Shown here: in pieces, positions 1 to 7,472 of the stretch
Layout: each line of letters starts with the position of its first letter
How positions within the stretch are numbered: the stretch's first letter is position 1
Assembly (NCBI GenBank): GCA_964460245.1
Contig: CAYWTL010000042.1
Span: 1-21,237 of the forward strand
Reading direction: 5' to 3'
DNA length: 21,237 nt
Source: JAXDBM01 sp964460245
GTDB taxonomy: Bacteria > Desulfobacterota > Syntrophia > Syntrophales > Fen-1087
Program-made: the position numbers and the translations under genes
Notes under the pieces: model-generated
Databases searched by the model: none
What the model was told of the DNA's origin: nothing
The model's input: the letters and a program-made list of their open reading frames with translations, nothing else

Positions 1-45
1 CTGCTGATTACAAATCAGCTGCTCTACCTGTTGAGCTACGCCAGC
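1..45 (-). tRNA. tRNA-Thr(UGU), 3' part outside the window
   Basis: Read on the minus strand, the 5' acceptor half (45..39), the TA at positions 8-9, a GCTC/GAGC D stem and a five-pair anticodon stem GCTGA/TCAGC are all present. The seven-base loop TTTGTAA puts TGT at the anticodon, so it reads ACA (Thr). The variable loop, T arm and 3' acceptor strand lie beyond base 1. The visible part closely resembles bacterial tRNA-Thr(UGU). A promoter with a perfect -35 box lies about 100 bases upstream. In many bacteria this tRNA heads a cluster with other tRNAs and tuf, which cannot be checked here. Confidence 0.93.
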
Positions 46-142
46 CGTTAAATACGCAACATACCAAGATAATTAACGAAACGACTATGATAGGGGCAAA
101 GGTTGTCCCCGATCCTTCTTGCATGAATTGCGTGAATTTGCT

Positions 143-171
143 ACTTTAAAATCAACACATTATTTTGTCAA
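143..171 (-). promoter_or_regulatory. Sigma-70-type promoter for tRNA-Thr
   Basis: On the minus strand a perfect -35 box TTGACA (171..166) is followed after exactly 17 bases by TAAAGT (148..143, four of six matches to TATAAT). It lies just past the amrA stop codon and points at the tRNA-Thr gene, giving a leader of about 90 bases. The surrounding sequence is AT-rich compared with the genes. I see no hairpin terminator between amrA and this promoter, so read-through from amrA into the tRNA is possible. Confidence 0.6.
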
Positions 172-191
172 GTATTTTTTCTTCATGCATT

Positions 192-728
192 TCAAAAAAC
201 ATCCGCGGAAAAGATGTATATTTTTGTGTCCTTGTCTTTCCACGCCTGCGGGGGCAGGCCTGCTTTATGGCAGGTTTCTTCCAGAAAAGTGATCCTTCCC
301 CATCCGTATGCTGTCGCCACCTGCGGCAGCAACAAGCCGGAATTACGGCCTCTGGTGATGTACAGACCGTGCTTCCCCACCTCAATCTCATGGATGTCCG
401 AAATCCGCAGAAGCGGACCCAAAACGGAAATTTCAAAAGTCAGTTGCTCAAATTCTTCCGAACTCAGTTTCGGAAATCTCGGATCGTGAAAGGCGGCGGC
501 AACGGCCATTTCCCTGACCGTCTGATGGAGCGGTTTGATGGCATCTATGTAACCGATACAGCCCCGCAGCTGATCTTTTTTCTTTAAGGTAACAAAGGCC
601 CCCCTTTTTTCCTTCAGAATATCTGAACGAATCGCAAAATCGCCATATCCGCGACCGGTCAGTTTGGCGGCGATGGCATCCTTGGCAAGATCATGCAATA
701 ATTTTTTATCCTGTTCCATTAATTCCAT
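192..728 (-). CDS. amrA: AmmeMemoRadiSam system protein A (AMMECR1 family)
   Basis: This 178-residue protein is a full-length AMMECR1-domain protein. The family hallmark LRGCIGY is at residues 54-60, preceded by a G-A-F-V-T-L strand and followed by a conserved F-H-D-P-R-F-P segment near residues 80-86. AMMECR1 proteins occur in all three domains of life. In prokaryotes they sit beside a MEMO-family protein (system B) and a radical SAM enzyme (system S). Their biochemical role is not something I can state with confidence. The amrB stop codon is 13 bases upstream, so the two are probably cotranscribed. The ATG at 728 is preceded by GGTGA six bases upstream, which favours it over the in-frame ATG three codons later. 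The radical SAM partner is not in this window. Confidence 0.9.
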   Translation of the reverse strand: MELMEQDKKLLHDLAKDAIAAKLTGRGYGDFAIRSDILKEKRGAFVTLKKKDQLRGCIGYIDAIKPLHQTVREMAVAAAFHDPRFPKLSSEEFEQLTFEISVLGPLLRISDIHEIEVGKHGLYITRGRNSGLLLPQVATAYGWGRITFLEETCHKAGLPPQAWKDKDTKIYIFSADVF

Positions 729-741
729 ATCGGTTCACCAA

Positions 742-1602
742 TTATGGACGTACATCGCCGACAGGGAGGCTCTGATAAAACGCAACGGAAGCATACCCGA
801 CGATGCGGCTTCGCCTGTCCCCGACGACATCGCCTGAATTGGCATATTTCAGGATTTCGGCGCGGTCGGCCCCCAGTCTTCGAGCAGTCATGATCACGAC
901 AGCCGACGGACCGCCGCCGCAGGCTTCCGTAGTACCTTTGGCAAGTTCCTTCAACAAGCCGGGCGCATCCATTTTCTGCATGCACCGCAAGGCGATCCCG
1001 TCCATCCGCACGGCCTCATCGTAAGCGTGGTCGTGGGAAAGATCGGAACTGGCCACGAGCAGCACTTTCCGATGGCCAATTGCATGTACGATTGCTCCGG
1101 CGAGTTCTTCACACGTATCGGCACTCTGATCCGCCATAAGCAGGGGGACCAAATGAAATTGACCCAGTGCCACCTGCAGGAAGGGCAGTTGAATTTCGAT
1201 GGCATTGTGCTCCTGCATGTGCGCATCCAGCAAAGCGGACACAGCGCTGCTTTGTGCCGCAATCCCGTCAGCCAGTTCGGCATGAACCGGAACAACGCCC
1301 AGAGGCGTTTCATATGCCCCCCTGTTGAATATGGACACCCCCCGGAATGACGCGCGATGGCTCGGCCCCACGACAATGACGGCATCGTAGGAATGTCCAC
1401 GGATCAATTTGTAAGCACAAGCAGCCACCTGTCCGGAATACGTGTAGCCGGCATGAGGAGCAATCAAACCGACCACTTCACCTGGAGTTTGTTGAGGGTC
1501 AACCCGGTCAAAGAAAAGATTGATTTGCGCACGCAATTCAGAAGGACGTCCAGAATACCAGGAACCGGCGATCATGGATCTTCTCAAAGGATCGTTCACC
1601 AT
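742..1602 (-). CDS. amrB: AmmeMemoRadiSam system protein B (MEMO1 family)
   Basis: This protein of 286 residues covers the whole MEMO/class III extradiol dioxygenase-like fold. Visible family motifs are APHAGY (48-53, His50), GPSH (79-82, His82), E-H-N-A-I-E-I-Q-L-P-F-L (131-142), SSDLSH (185-190) and ACGGGP (227-232, Cys228). The two histidines and the cysteine match the metal-site residues known from human MEMO1. The C-x-R-H-P seen in the human protein is C-G-G-G-P here. It lies between the CysM-CysRS fusion (48 bases upstream) and amrA (13 bases downstream). Start choice is uncertain: GAGGTGA abuts the ATG at 1602, so initiation at the next codon, GTG at 1599, would give better spacing. 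Catalytic activity is not established for the family as far as I can say. Confidence 0.9.
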   Translation of the reverse strand: MVNDPLRRSMIAGSWYSGRPSELRAQINLFFDRVDPQQTPGEVVGLIAPHAGYTYSGQVAACAYKLIRGHSYDAVIVVGPSHRASFRGVSIFNRGAYETPLGVVPVHAELADGIAAQSSAVSALLDAHMQEHNAIEIQLPFLQVALGQFHLVPLLMADQSADTCEELAGAIVHAIGHRKVLLVASSDLSHDHAYDEAVRMDGIALRCMQKMDAPGLLKELAKGTTEACGGGPSAVVIMTARRLGADRAEILKYANSGDVVGDRRSRIVGYASVAFYQSLPVGDVRP

Positions 1603-1650
1603 TCACCTCGGTTGAATTCCGCAATCTCTTGTTTTTTTAAAATATTATAT

Positions 1651-3966
1651 TCATTGTCTTTTTAACCGCCAGAACATGCCTTCCGGCGTGTCCGACACTT
1701 CAATGCCCAACGCCAGGAGTTTTTTCCTGATGGCATCGGATTCTTCCCATTGTCCGGCCTTTCTCAAAATCTCCCGCCGTTTGAGAAGTTCCCCGGCGTC
1801 ATCGCTGATCGTTTCTTCCTCAAAATCAAGGATGCCCAGAACGCCCTCTATTTTTTTCATCATCGCGAAGATCCGATCCCGCTCTCCCGCACTCAATTGG
1901 GACCGGGACAGAGCTGCACTTACCTTTTTCACGAACTCAAAAAGCGACGCCAGCGCACCGGAAATGTTCAAATCATCATCCATTGCCTCCGTAAAGGCCT
2001 GGTTCAGGTTGTAGAGAAGCTGATCCGTGTCGGGGAAACCCTCGCCGGCACGAAAGTGAATGAGTCGCTGAATGAATCCGTTCAGTTTCTGAACCGTATT
2101 TTTTGCCGTATCCAGAGCGCCGTAGGTAAAATTCAAGGGCTTTCGATAGTGGGCGCTCAAAAGAAAAAAACGGATTTCCTTGCCCTGATATCCGCGTTTT
2201 TCCAGATCCTCGATGGTCAAGACATTGTTCAGGGAACGGGACATTTTTTTGCCCCCGATCATCACCAGTTCCGTGTTCAACCAATAGTTGGCCATCCGCT
2301 TCCCCGTCGCAGCCTTTCCGATCGCCATGACGTTCTCACAGTGGGGGAAAACGATATCGGATCCGCTTGCATGAATGTCGAACGTTTCCGCAAGATGATC
2401 TATCGAAATCGCCGCACATTCAAGATGCCAGCTTGGCCGGACATTGCCCCATCGGGTTCTGTAATAGACCCCTTTTTTCAATTCGCTCAGTGTGGACCTT
2501 TTGAGCAATGTAAAATCCATGGGATTGTCTTTTTCATAATCGTCTTTTTCCACGGTCCTGCCATACTTGATTTTTCCCAGGTCGATACGGGACAAACAAC
2601 CGTAATCATCAAGCTTGGAGATGTCGAAATAGACAGACCTGAGTTTTTCGTACGCATATCCTTTCTGAACCAGTTTCTCGACAAATTTCAGCATGGTCTC
2701 AACATTATCGCTCGCCTTGGGGTAACTCCGATCCTTTATGATGTTCAGCTTATCGATATCTTTCAGAAAACCGGACATGCAGCGCTCGGTGTATTCACGA
2801 AGATCCATCCCCGAACGTTCCGCACCCATGATCGAACGGTCTGCCAGATCCACAATGTTCATCACATGTCGAACCCGATATCCCTTGAGGATGAGATACC
2901 GCCGGATCAAATCGGAAACGACGAAGCGCCTGTAACTGCCGATGTGCGGCACCCGGTGAACCGTCGGACCGCACGAATGCATCAGCACCTCCTCCGGATT
3001 GATCGGCCTGAAGAAAGCTTTCTCCCGTGTCAGCGTGTTGAACAGGCGAAGCGTCGATTCCGCCTTGTCCGAGAAAAGCTCCGTGCTGAGATACCGCTCT
3101 CCGCTGTCCGGGCAGATGGCCACAATCAGACCTTCCGTCATTTCCGTGGCTTTCTGCAGGGCAACATGAACAGCCGCCCCGGAACTCATGCCCACCAGGA
3201 GCCCCTCCTCCCTCGCCATGCGTCGGGCCATTTCAAAGGCGTCCGGATCGAGAATGTTGATTTTTTCATCCAGTCGCGTTTTGTCATAAATGCCGGGCTG
3301 ATAAGACTCTTTCATGTTTTTCAGACCCTGGATCTTGTGCTGCAGGAACGGTTCAACACCGATGATTCGGATGTCTCGATTGTATTCCTTGAGTCTTTTC
3401 GACACACCCATGGCCGTACCGGTCGTTCCCAGGGCCGCGACGACCATGGTGACATTGCCATGGGTCTGTCGCCATATTTCTTCGCCGGTTCCGTGGTAAT
3501 GGGCGGCGACATTGTCGGCATTGTTGTACTGATCCGTACCGAAATATTTGTCCGGCTGCTCACGCAGCATGCCATAAACGACCTCTATCGCCCCGTCCGT
3601 ACCCAGGCTGGCCGGTGTGAACCGCAATTCCGCCCCGAGGGCTTTTAGGATTTTCTTGCGTTCTTCACTGACCCCTTCGGACATGACCAGGCACAGTCGG
3701 TATCCCTTGGCCGCGGCAATCATGGCGATCCCGATGCCGGTATTGCCGCTGGTGGCTTCCAGAATGACCTTGTCCTTCGTCAGTTCGCCCCGCCGCTCGG
3801 CCCCTTCGATCATCTGGCGGGCAACCCTGTCCTTGATCGAGCCTCCCGGATTGAAACTCTCCAATTTGACGAAAACCCGGACGTTCCTATTGGGATTCAA
3901 CCTTGAGATTTCGACGATGGGCGTGTTTCCGATCGCATTCGCGAGCGTGTTCGCTGAAGCCTTCAT
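1651..3966 (-). CDS. CysM-type cysteine synthase fused to cysteinyl-tRNA synthetase
   Basis: One uninterrupted frame of 771 codons encodes two enzymes in series. Residues about 4-305 are a fold-type II PLP cysteine synthase: PGGSIKDR with the PLP lysine at 45, the TSGNTG substrate loop near 72-77, a GTTGTAMG phosphate-binding loop near 180-187, and SSGA plus a C-terminal G-E-R-Y-L-S-T. The D-Q-Y-N-N and G-T-T-G-T segments resemble CysM more than CysK. Residues about 310-771 are a class I CysRS: CGPTV with Cys332, HIGS (341-344) for HIGH, a W-H-L-E-C with Cys517, KMSRS (574-578), a D-D-D-L-N helix typical of the DALR region, and F-W-R near the end. The activation motif T-D-x-D-D-K is degraded to V-D-L-A-D-R, and the zinc glutamate of the H-H-E-N-E motif is valine. 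The ATG at 3966 follows GGGGA by seven bases. A TTG six codons upstream (3984) has no ribosome-binding site. Joint presence suggests making cysteine and loading it on tRNA in one protein, which is inference. Confidence 0.9.
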   Translation of the reverse strand: MKASANTLANAIGNTPIVEISRLNPNRNVRVFVKLESFNPGGSIKDRVARQMIEGAERRGELTKDKVILEATSGNTGIGIAMIAAAKGYRLCLVMSEGVSEERKKILKALGAELRFTPASLGTDGAIEVVYGMLREQPDKYFGTDQYNNADNVAAHYHGTGEEIWRQTHGNVTMVVAALGTTGTAMGVSKRLKEYNRDIRIIGVEPFLQHKIQGLKNMKESYQPGIYDKTRLDEKINILDPDAFEMARRMAREEGLLVGMSSGAAVHVALQKATEMTEGLIVAICPDSGERYLSTELFSDKAESTLRLFNTLTREKAFFRPINPEEVLMHSCGPTVHRVPHIGSYRRFVVSDLIRRYLILKGYRVRHVMNIVDLADRSIMGAERSGMDLREYTERCMSGFLKDIDKLNIIKDRSYPKASDNVETMLKFVEKLVQKGYAYEKLRSVYFDISKLDDYGCLSRIDLGKIKYGRTVEKDDYEKDNPMDFTLLKRSTLSELKKGVYYRTRWGNVRPSWHLECAAISIDHLAETFDIHASGSDIVFPHCENVMAIGKAATGKRMANYWLNTELVMIGGKKMSRSLNNVLTIEDLEKRGYQGKEIRFFLLSAHYRKPLNFTYGALDTAKNTVQKLNGFIQRLIHFRAGEGFPDTDQLLYNLNQAFTEAMDDDLNISGALASLFEFVKKVSAALSRSQLSAGERDRIFAMMKKIEGVLGILDFEEETISDDAGELLKRREILRKAGQWEESDAIRKKLLALGIEVSDTPEGMFWRLKRQ

Positions 3967-4029
3967 GCATTCGTCCCCGTTCAACCAAGCCGGACGTACT
4001 CTCGGATCAGTGATCTTGGCGACTCCTCA

Positions 4030-4446
4030 TCAGCTGTCCAATTTCAAGATCGGAACTTTGAAGAACTGGACGCCTTCCTCGCGGAGTGTTTCTTCTTCCT
4101 GATGCGTTGTCGTCCCTTTGATATTTCTCGCTTCTTCCTCTCCGCGATGAATTTTCATAGCGACTTCTGCGAATTTCCGACCCACGTCATCAAAATTTTT
4201 TTCGAGATATTCATTAAACAACCGAATCGCCTTCATGGGAGAATTTCCCCTTGATTGATTCTCCTTTGAGCGTTTCATCTCCCTGCCCATAACGGCGACG
4301 GAGGAGGGCACCACCTCCGCTCCCGCCTCTCCACATACCGGGCAGACAACCAAGTTCTGTCTGCTCTGCTCTTCGAAGGCGGATCGATCCTGAAACCACC
4401 CTTCGAACTTATGGTTCTTCTTGCACTTGAGGTCGTATATAATCAC
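4030..4446 (-). CDS. DUF1178 family zinc-ribbon-like protein
   Basis: This 138-residue protein opens with M-I-I-Y-D-L-x-C, the usual start of DUF1178 proteins. Cys8, His12, Cys35 and Cys38 are spaced as a small zinc-ribbon-like knuckle. The middle (about 70-105) is a charged helix with N-E-Y-L-E-K-N-F-D-D-V-G, also typical of the family. The C-terminal third is rich in Glu and Lys. No function is established for DUF1178. It is the first gene of the minus-strand group DUF1178, CysM-CysRS, amrB, amrA, with 63 bases to the next start. The start is GTG at 4446. An AGAGG lies 11 bases upstream, rather far, so initiation is probably modest. It is divergent from tRNA-Pro. Confidence 0.85.
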   Translation of the reverse strand: MIIYDLKCKKNHKFEGWFQDRSAFEEQSRQNLVVCPVCGEAGAEVVPSSVAVMGREMKRSKENQSRGNSPMKAIRLFNEYLEKNFDDVGRKFAEVAMKIHRGEEEARNIKGTTTHQEEETLREEGVQFFKVPILKLDS

Positions 4447-4494
4447 CGGCGACCGAACCTCTGATTTTTTTCTCAGCTTGTGTGAAAATAATGA

Positions 4495-4523
4495 TGGACA
4501 TTTAAAATCAAATTGGATATTTT
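4495..4523 (+). promoter_or_regulatory. Possible promoter of tRNA-Pro
   Basis: TGGACA (4495-4500, five of six matches to the -35 consensus) and TATTTT (4518-4523, four of six) are separated by 17 bases. Transcription would begin about 4530, giving a leader of only a few bases ahead of the tRNA. A weaker alternative is TTGTGT (4478-4483) with TTTAAA (4501-4506), also 17 bases apart. The 86-base gap to the divergent DUF1178 gene must hold promoters for both directions. Confidence 0.4.
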
Positions 4524-4532
4524 CAGATCAGT

Positions 4533-4609
4533 CGGGATGTGGCCCAGTCTGGTAGGGCACTGCGTTCGGGACGCAGGAGTCGCGCGTTCAAATCGCGCCA
4601 TCCCGACCA
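4533..4609 (+). tRNA. tRNA-Pro(CGG)
   Basis: A complete cloverleaf can be drawn. The acceptor stem CGGGATG pairs with CATCCCG, the D stem is GCCC/GGGC, the anticodon stem is CTGCG/CGCAG around the loop TTCGGGA, and the T stem is GCGCG/CGCGC around TTCAAAT. The anticodon CGG reads CCG. Discriminator A and an encoded CCA end the gene at 4609. It is the only plus-strand gene between two minus-strand gene groups. I see no integrase gene or duplicated 3' end that would mark it as an integration site, and no convincing T-rich hairpin terminator in the 63 bases that follow. Confidence 0.97.
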
Positions 4610-4672
4610 TTTCACTTCAGGGAAGCATTCCTCCGACAAACGAACCGCCAGTCTGCTTGTTGGCCACAACGT

Positions 4673-5881
4673 CTAACCGACAACGGATGCCATCTTGAAT
4701 ATGGGCAGATACATGGCGATAATCATCCCTCCGACAACCCCTCCCAGAAACACCATCATGAACGGCTCCAAAAGCGCCGTCATGGCGTTCACCGCCGCAT
4801 CCACCTCGTCATCATAAAAGTCGGCAATCTTGCCAAGCATGGTATCCAGAGCGCCCGTCGCCTCACCGACGGCAATCATTTGAACCACCATCGGCGGAAA
4901 TATGCCTGTTTCCGTCAGGGGTTCCGCAATCGTTTTCCCTTCGCTGATGCTCTTCCTGACTCGCATCAGGGCATTTTCAATGATCTTGTTTCCCGCCGTC
5001 TTGCTTACAATGGCCAACCCTTCGAGAATGGGAACGCCGCTGGCCATCATCGTGGACATGGTTCTCGAAAATCTCGCGACGGCCACCTTCTTCAGCAAAG
5101 GTCCAAATACCGGCGACCTCAGAATAAGATCGTCAATCAGCAGGGTCCCCTTCTCCGTCTTGTAAAAACGCCGGAACGCAAAAACAGCGACAACAATCGC
5201 CACAATCACCACGAGGAAATATTTTTGAGTCACCTGGCTGACGTTGATCAGGAACTGTGTGGGACCCGGCAATTGACTGCCAAAACCTTCGAACATTTTC
5301 TGGAAAACGGGAATGACCTTGATCAGCAATAATGCAACAACGGCAATAGAGATCACCAGAACACTGGCTGGGTAGGTCATCGCTCCCTTCACTTTGCTTT
5401 TCAGCTTCATCGCCTTTTCCATGTAATTCGAAAGGCGCTGCAGGATCACGTCCAGTATGCCGCCGCTTTCTCCTGCGGACACCAGATTCACGAAAAGCTC
5501 GTCATAGATCTGGGGATGCTTCCTCAAGGCATCCGACAGCGTTGATCCGCCTTCGATGTCCTCTTTGATGGACCGGATCACTTTGGCGAATGTCTTGTTC
5601 TGCTCCTGCTGCGCCAGCAGTTCGAGGCATTGAATCAGAGGCAGTCCCGCGTTGATCATGGTCGAGAAAATTCGACAGAAAATGACGACTTCCTTTTCCT
5701 TGACCTTCTTTTTCAGGAACGGCAGGTAGTCCTCCAGATCTTTGGGCTTCGGTTTTATGGTGATCGAAGTCAATCCCTGCCTGCGCAGAATGCCCCGCAG
5801 GGCCGCCTCATTCGCCGCTTCAATTTCCCCCTTCTTTTTTTCGCCCTTCCTGGTCTCCGCCTGCCACAAGTATAACGGCAT
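4673..5881 (-). CDS. pilC: Type II secretion/type IV pilus inner-membrane platform protein (PilC/GspF family)
   Basis: The 402-residue product has the standard length and layout of PilC. A soluble N-terminal segment (1-65) is followed by two T2SSF domains (about 68-193 and 270-393), each with C/A-R-x-x-S/x-T-M-x-x-A-G-x-P at its start. Three membrane segments are near 170-190, 220-240 and 372-395. The P-L-Y-L-W-Q-A opening is usual for pilus proteins. PilC anchors the assembly ATPase and helps polymerise pilin at the inner membrane. No pilB, pilT, pilD or pilin gene is in the window, so it is a stand-alone copy at the end of the gene string. ATG at 5881 shares one base with the rlmB stop (TGATG) and has AAGGAG seven bases upstream, indicating translational coupling. 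A GTG one codon earlier is less likely. Confidence 0.9.
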   Translation of the reverse strand: MPLYLWQAETRKGEKKKGEIEAANEAALRGILRRQGLTSITIKPKPKDLEDYLPFLKKKVKEKEVVIFCRIFSTMINAGLPLIQCLELLAQQEQNKTFAKVIRSIKEDIEGGSTLSDALRKHPQIYDELFVNLVSAGESGGILDVILQRLSNYMEKAMKLKSKVKGAMTYPASVLVISIAVVALLLIKVIPVFQKMFEGFGSQLPGPTQFLINVSQVTQKYFLVVIVAIVVAVFAFRRFYKTEKGTLLIDDLILRSPVFGPLLKKVAVARFSRTMSTMMASGVPILEGLAIVSKTAGNKIIENALMRVRKSISEGKTIAEPLTETGIFPPMVVQMIAVGEATGALDTMLGKIADFYDDEVDAAVNAMTALLEPFMMVFLGGVVGGMIIAMYLPIFKMASVVG

Positions 5882-6630
5882 CACTCAGCTCCTTCCTGGC
5901 TGTCCCATTTCTGATGGATATCATTCAGAAGAATACCCGCCGCCACGGACACATTCAGGGAATCGATCTTTCCCTTCATCGGAATGCTCAAAAGAAAGTC
6001 ACATTTGCTTCTGACGATGGATCGAAGGCCTTTCCCCTCCGAACCCATCACAAGACCGACATCTCCTTGATATGATGCGTCATTCATGTCCTGATCCGAT
6101 GTCGCATCCGCGCCATAGATCCAGAATCCCTTTTTCTTCAAATCGTCCAGTGTCCTGGCCATGTTGGCGATTCTGGCCACCGGCGTGTACAGGACGGCGC
6201 CGGCAGACGCTTTGACGACGGCCGCGTTGACTGATGCGGTACGGTTCCCCGGAAGGACGACTGCATGCACGCCGAAGCAGTGGGCCGTTCGGACCAGGGC
6301 GCCCAGGTTTTGGGGATCCGTAATCCCGTCCAGCAGAAGCAGCAGACAGCGACGGAACGTCTGATGACGGCCTTCAATGATCCGATCCAGATCCGCATAG
6401 GCAAAAGGCCTGCACAAGCCGACGATTCCCTGGTGAGACCGGTGACCAGCCAGTCTCTCAAGGTCGCGCTTTTCATAGAACGCAACGGGAATGCTCTTCT
6501 CTGCAGCAAGTGCCAGGATTCTCTGCACCGGTTCCTTGCCGGCATCCCTGCATACGGCGATCCTCAAGATCCGGCAGGGCTCCAACTTGAGCGCTTCCGT
6601 TACCGGGTTGATGCCGTAGATGACGTCCAT
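5881..6630 (-). CDS. rlmB: 23S rRNA 2'-O-methyltransferase of the SpoU/TrmH family (RlmB-like)
   Basis: This 249-residue protein has the N-terminal substrate-binding domain (I-Y-G-I-N-P-V-x-E-A-L, residues 4-14) and a SPOUT knot domain. Motif 1 is D-P-Q-N-L-G-A-L-V-R-T-A (105-116, Asn108 and Arg114), motif 2 is GSEGKG (196-201) and motif 3 is I-P-M-K-G-K-I-D-S-L-N-V-S (216-228). These are the residues for SAM binding and 2'-O-ribose methylation. RlmB modifies G2251 of 23S rRNA, and the length and N-terminal domain fit that member rather than the shorter TrmL or TrmH. It starts 25 bases after the pyrF stop and overlaps pilC by one base. No strong ribosome-binding site precedes the ATG, so expression probably relies on coupling to pyrF. 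Confidence 0.87.
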   Translation of the reverse strand: MDVIYGINPVTEALKLEPCRILRIAVCRDAGKEPVQRILALAAEKSIPVAFYEKRDLERLAGHRSHQGIVGLCRPFAYADLDRIIEGRHQTFRRCLLLLLDGITDPQNLGALVRTAHCFGVHAVVLPGNRTASVNAAVVKASAGAVLYTPVARIANMARTLDDLKKKGFWIYGADATSDQDMNDASYQGDVGLVMGSEGKGLRSIVRSKCDFLLSIPMKGKIDSLNVSVAAGILLNDIHQKWDSQEGAE

Positions 6631-6655
6631 ACGCTACTGCATGGAACCGGTCATT

Positions 6656-7472
6656 TCACTGCTCCCGCGACCGCAGTCCCCGCGATATGTCCTTCAAGAT
6701 TTCTTCAGCCGCACGCACCGGGTCTTCAGCCGTCCGGATGGGCCTGCCGACCACCAGATAATCGGCACCCCTGCGTACGGCCTCGCCGGGCGAAAGCGTC
6801 CTTTTCTGATCGTCGCCCTGAATCTTTAACGCACCCCGCATCCCCGGGGTGACGATCAGGAACTCGGGCCCGCAGACGTTGCGGATCGCCTCGATGTCCT
6901 GCGCGGAGGCGACAACACCCGTCACACCGGCGTCCTGAGCGATCTTCGACAGCGTCAGAACAACATCCCCGGTCGAACCGGCGAATCCCATCGCTCGCAA
7001 GTCATCATCACTCAGGCTGGTGAGAACGGTGACGGCCAGGATGATGGGCGCGGTTTTCCCCGTTGCCTCCACTTTGCGGCGCACGGACGCGACGGTTTCT
7101 TCCATCATCTTCCTGCCGCCCAAGGCATGGATGTTGAACATTGAAGCACCGATCTGCATGGCGCCTTCCGCCGCCCTTGCGACCGTATTGGGAATGTCAT
7201 GATACTTCAAATCCAGAAAAACCCGGCTGCCCTCTGCAGTGATGTGCCTAACCAGGTCCGGGCCATAAAGCGTAAAGGATTCCTTGCCGACTTTGAACCA
7301 GCCGACATGATCCTTCAGCCGTACTACCNNNNNNNNNNGTTTTTGTAAAAAAGCTCATCGGGTAGTCGCCTACCCAGGAAAATGTTTCTTCCATCCCGCC
7401 GCCGATATCGAGGGCAAAAATCAGGCGGCTTCTGGCAGCCATCCGGAGACTTTCATTCCGTGTATTCTTCAT
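6656..7472 (-). CDS. pyrF: Orotidine-5'-phosphate decarboxylase, broken by an assembly gap
   Basis: The gene makes UMP from OMP, the last step of pyrimidine synthesis. The N-terminal part reads R-L-I-F-A-L-D, the first conserved strand. After the gap come F-K-V-G-K-E (catalytic lysine region), D-L-K-Y-H-D-I-P-N-T (the D-x-K-x-x-D signature), V-T-V-L-T-S and, near the end, V-V-G-R-P-I. The frame is broken only at bases 7329-7373. CTACC occurs on both sides (7324-7328 and 7370-7374). Collapsing to one copy removes 46 bases, restores a single 256-codon frame and brings the spacing from ALD to KVGK to 22 residues, close to that of E. coli PyrF. The break is therefore most likely an assembly artefact. 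The ATG at 7472 overlaps rpoZ by 20 bases. ATG at 7442 is an alternative start. Confidence 0.85.
7329..7338. other. Assembly gap (10 Ns) inside pyrF
   Basis: Ten undetermined bases mark a scaffold join. The adjoining 7339-7369 reads as extra sequence absent from PyrF proteins. It contains a fold-back GGGTAG-TCGC-CTACCC (7360-7375), the kind of structure that often ends contigs. The real gap is probably zero or negative. Confidence 0.95.

Noticed and set aside
1750..3648. Plus-strand open frame of 632 codons
   Set aside because: It lies entirely antisense to the CysM-CysRS gene, whose motifs are unmistakable. The translated sequence resembles no family and has no ribosome-binding site.
4533..4609. 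tRNA-Pro as an integration site for a mobile element
   Set aside because: No integrase, transposase, direct repeat of the tRNA 3' end or change in gene character is visible on either side.
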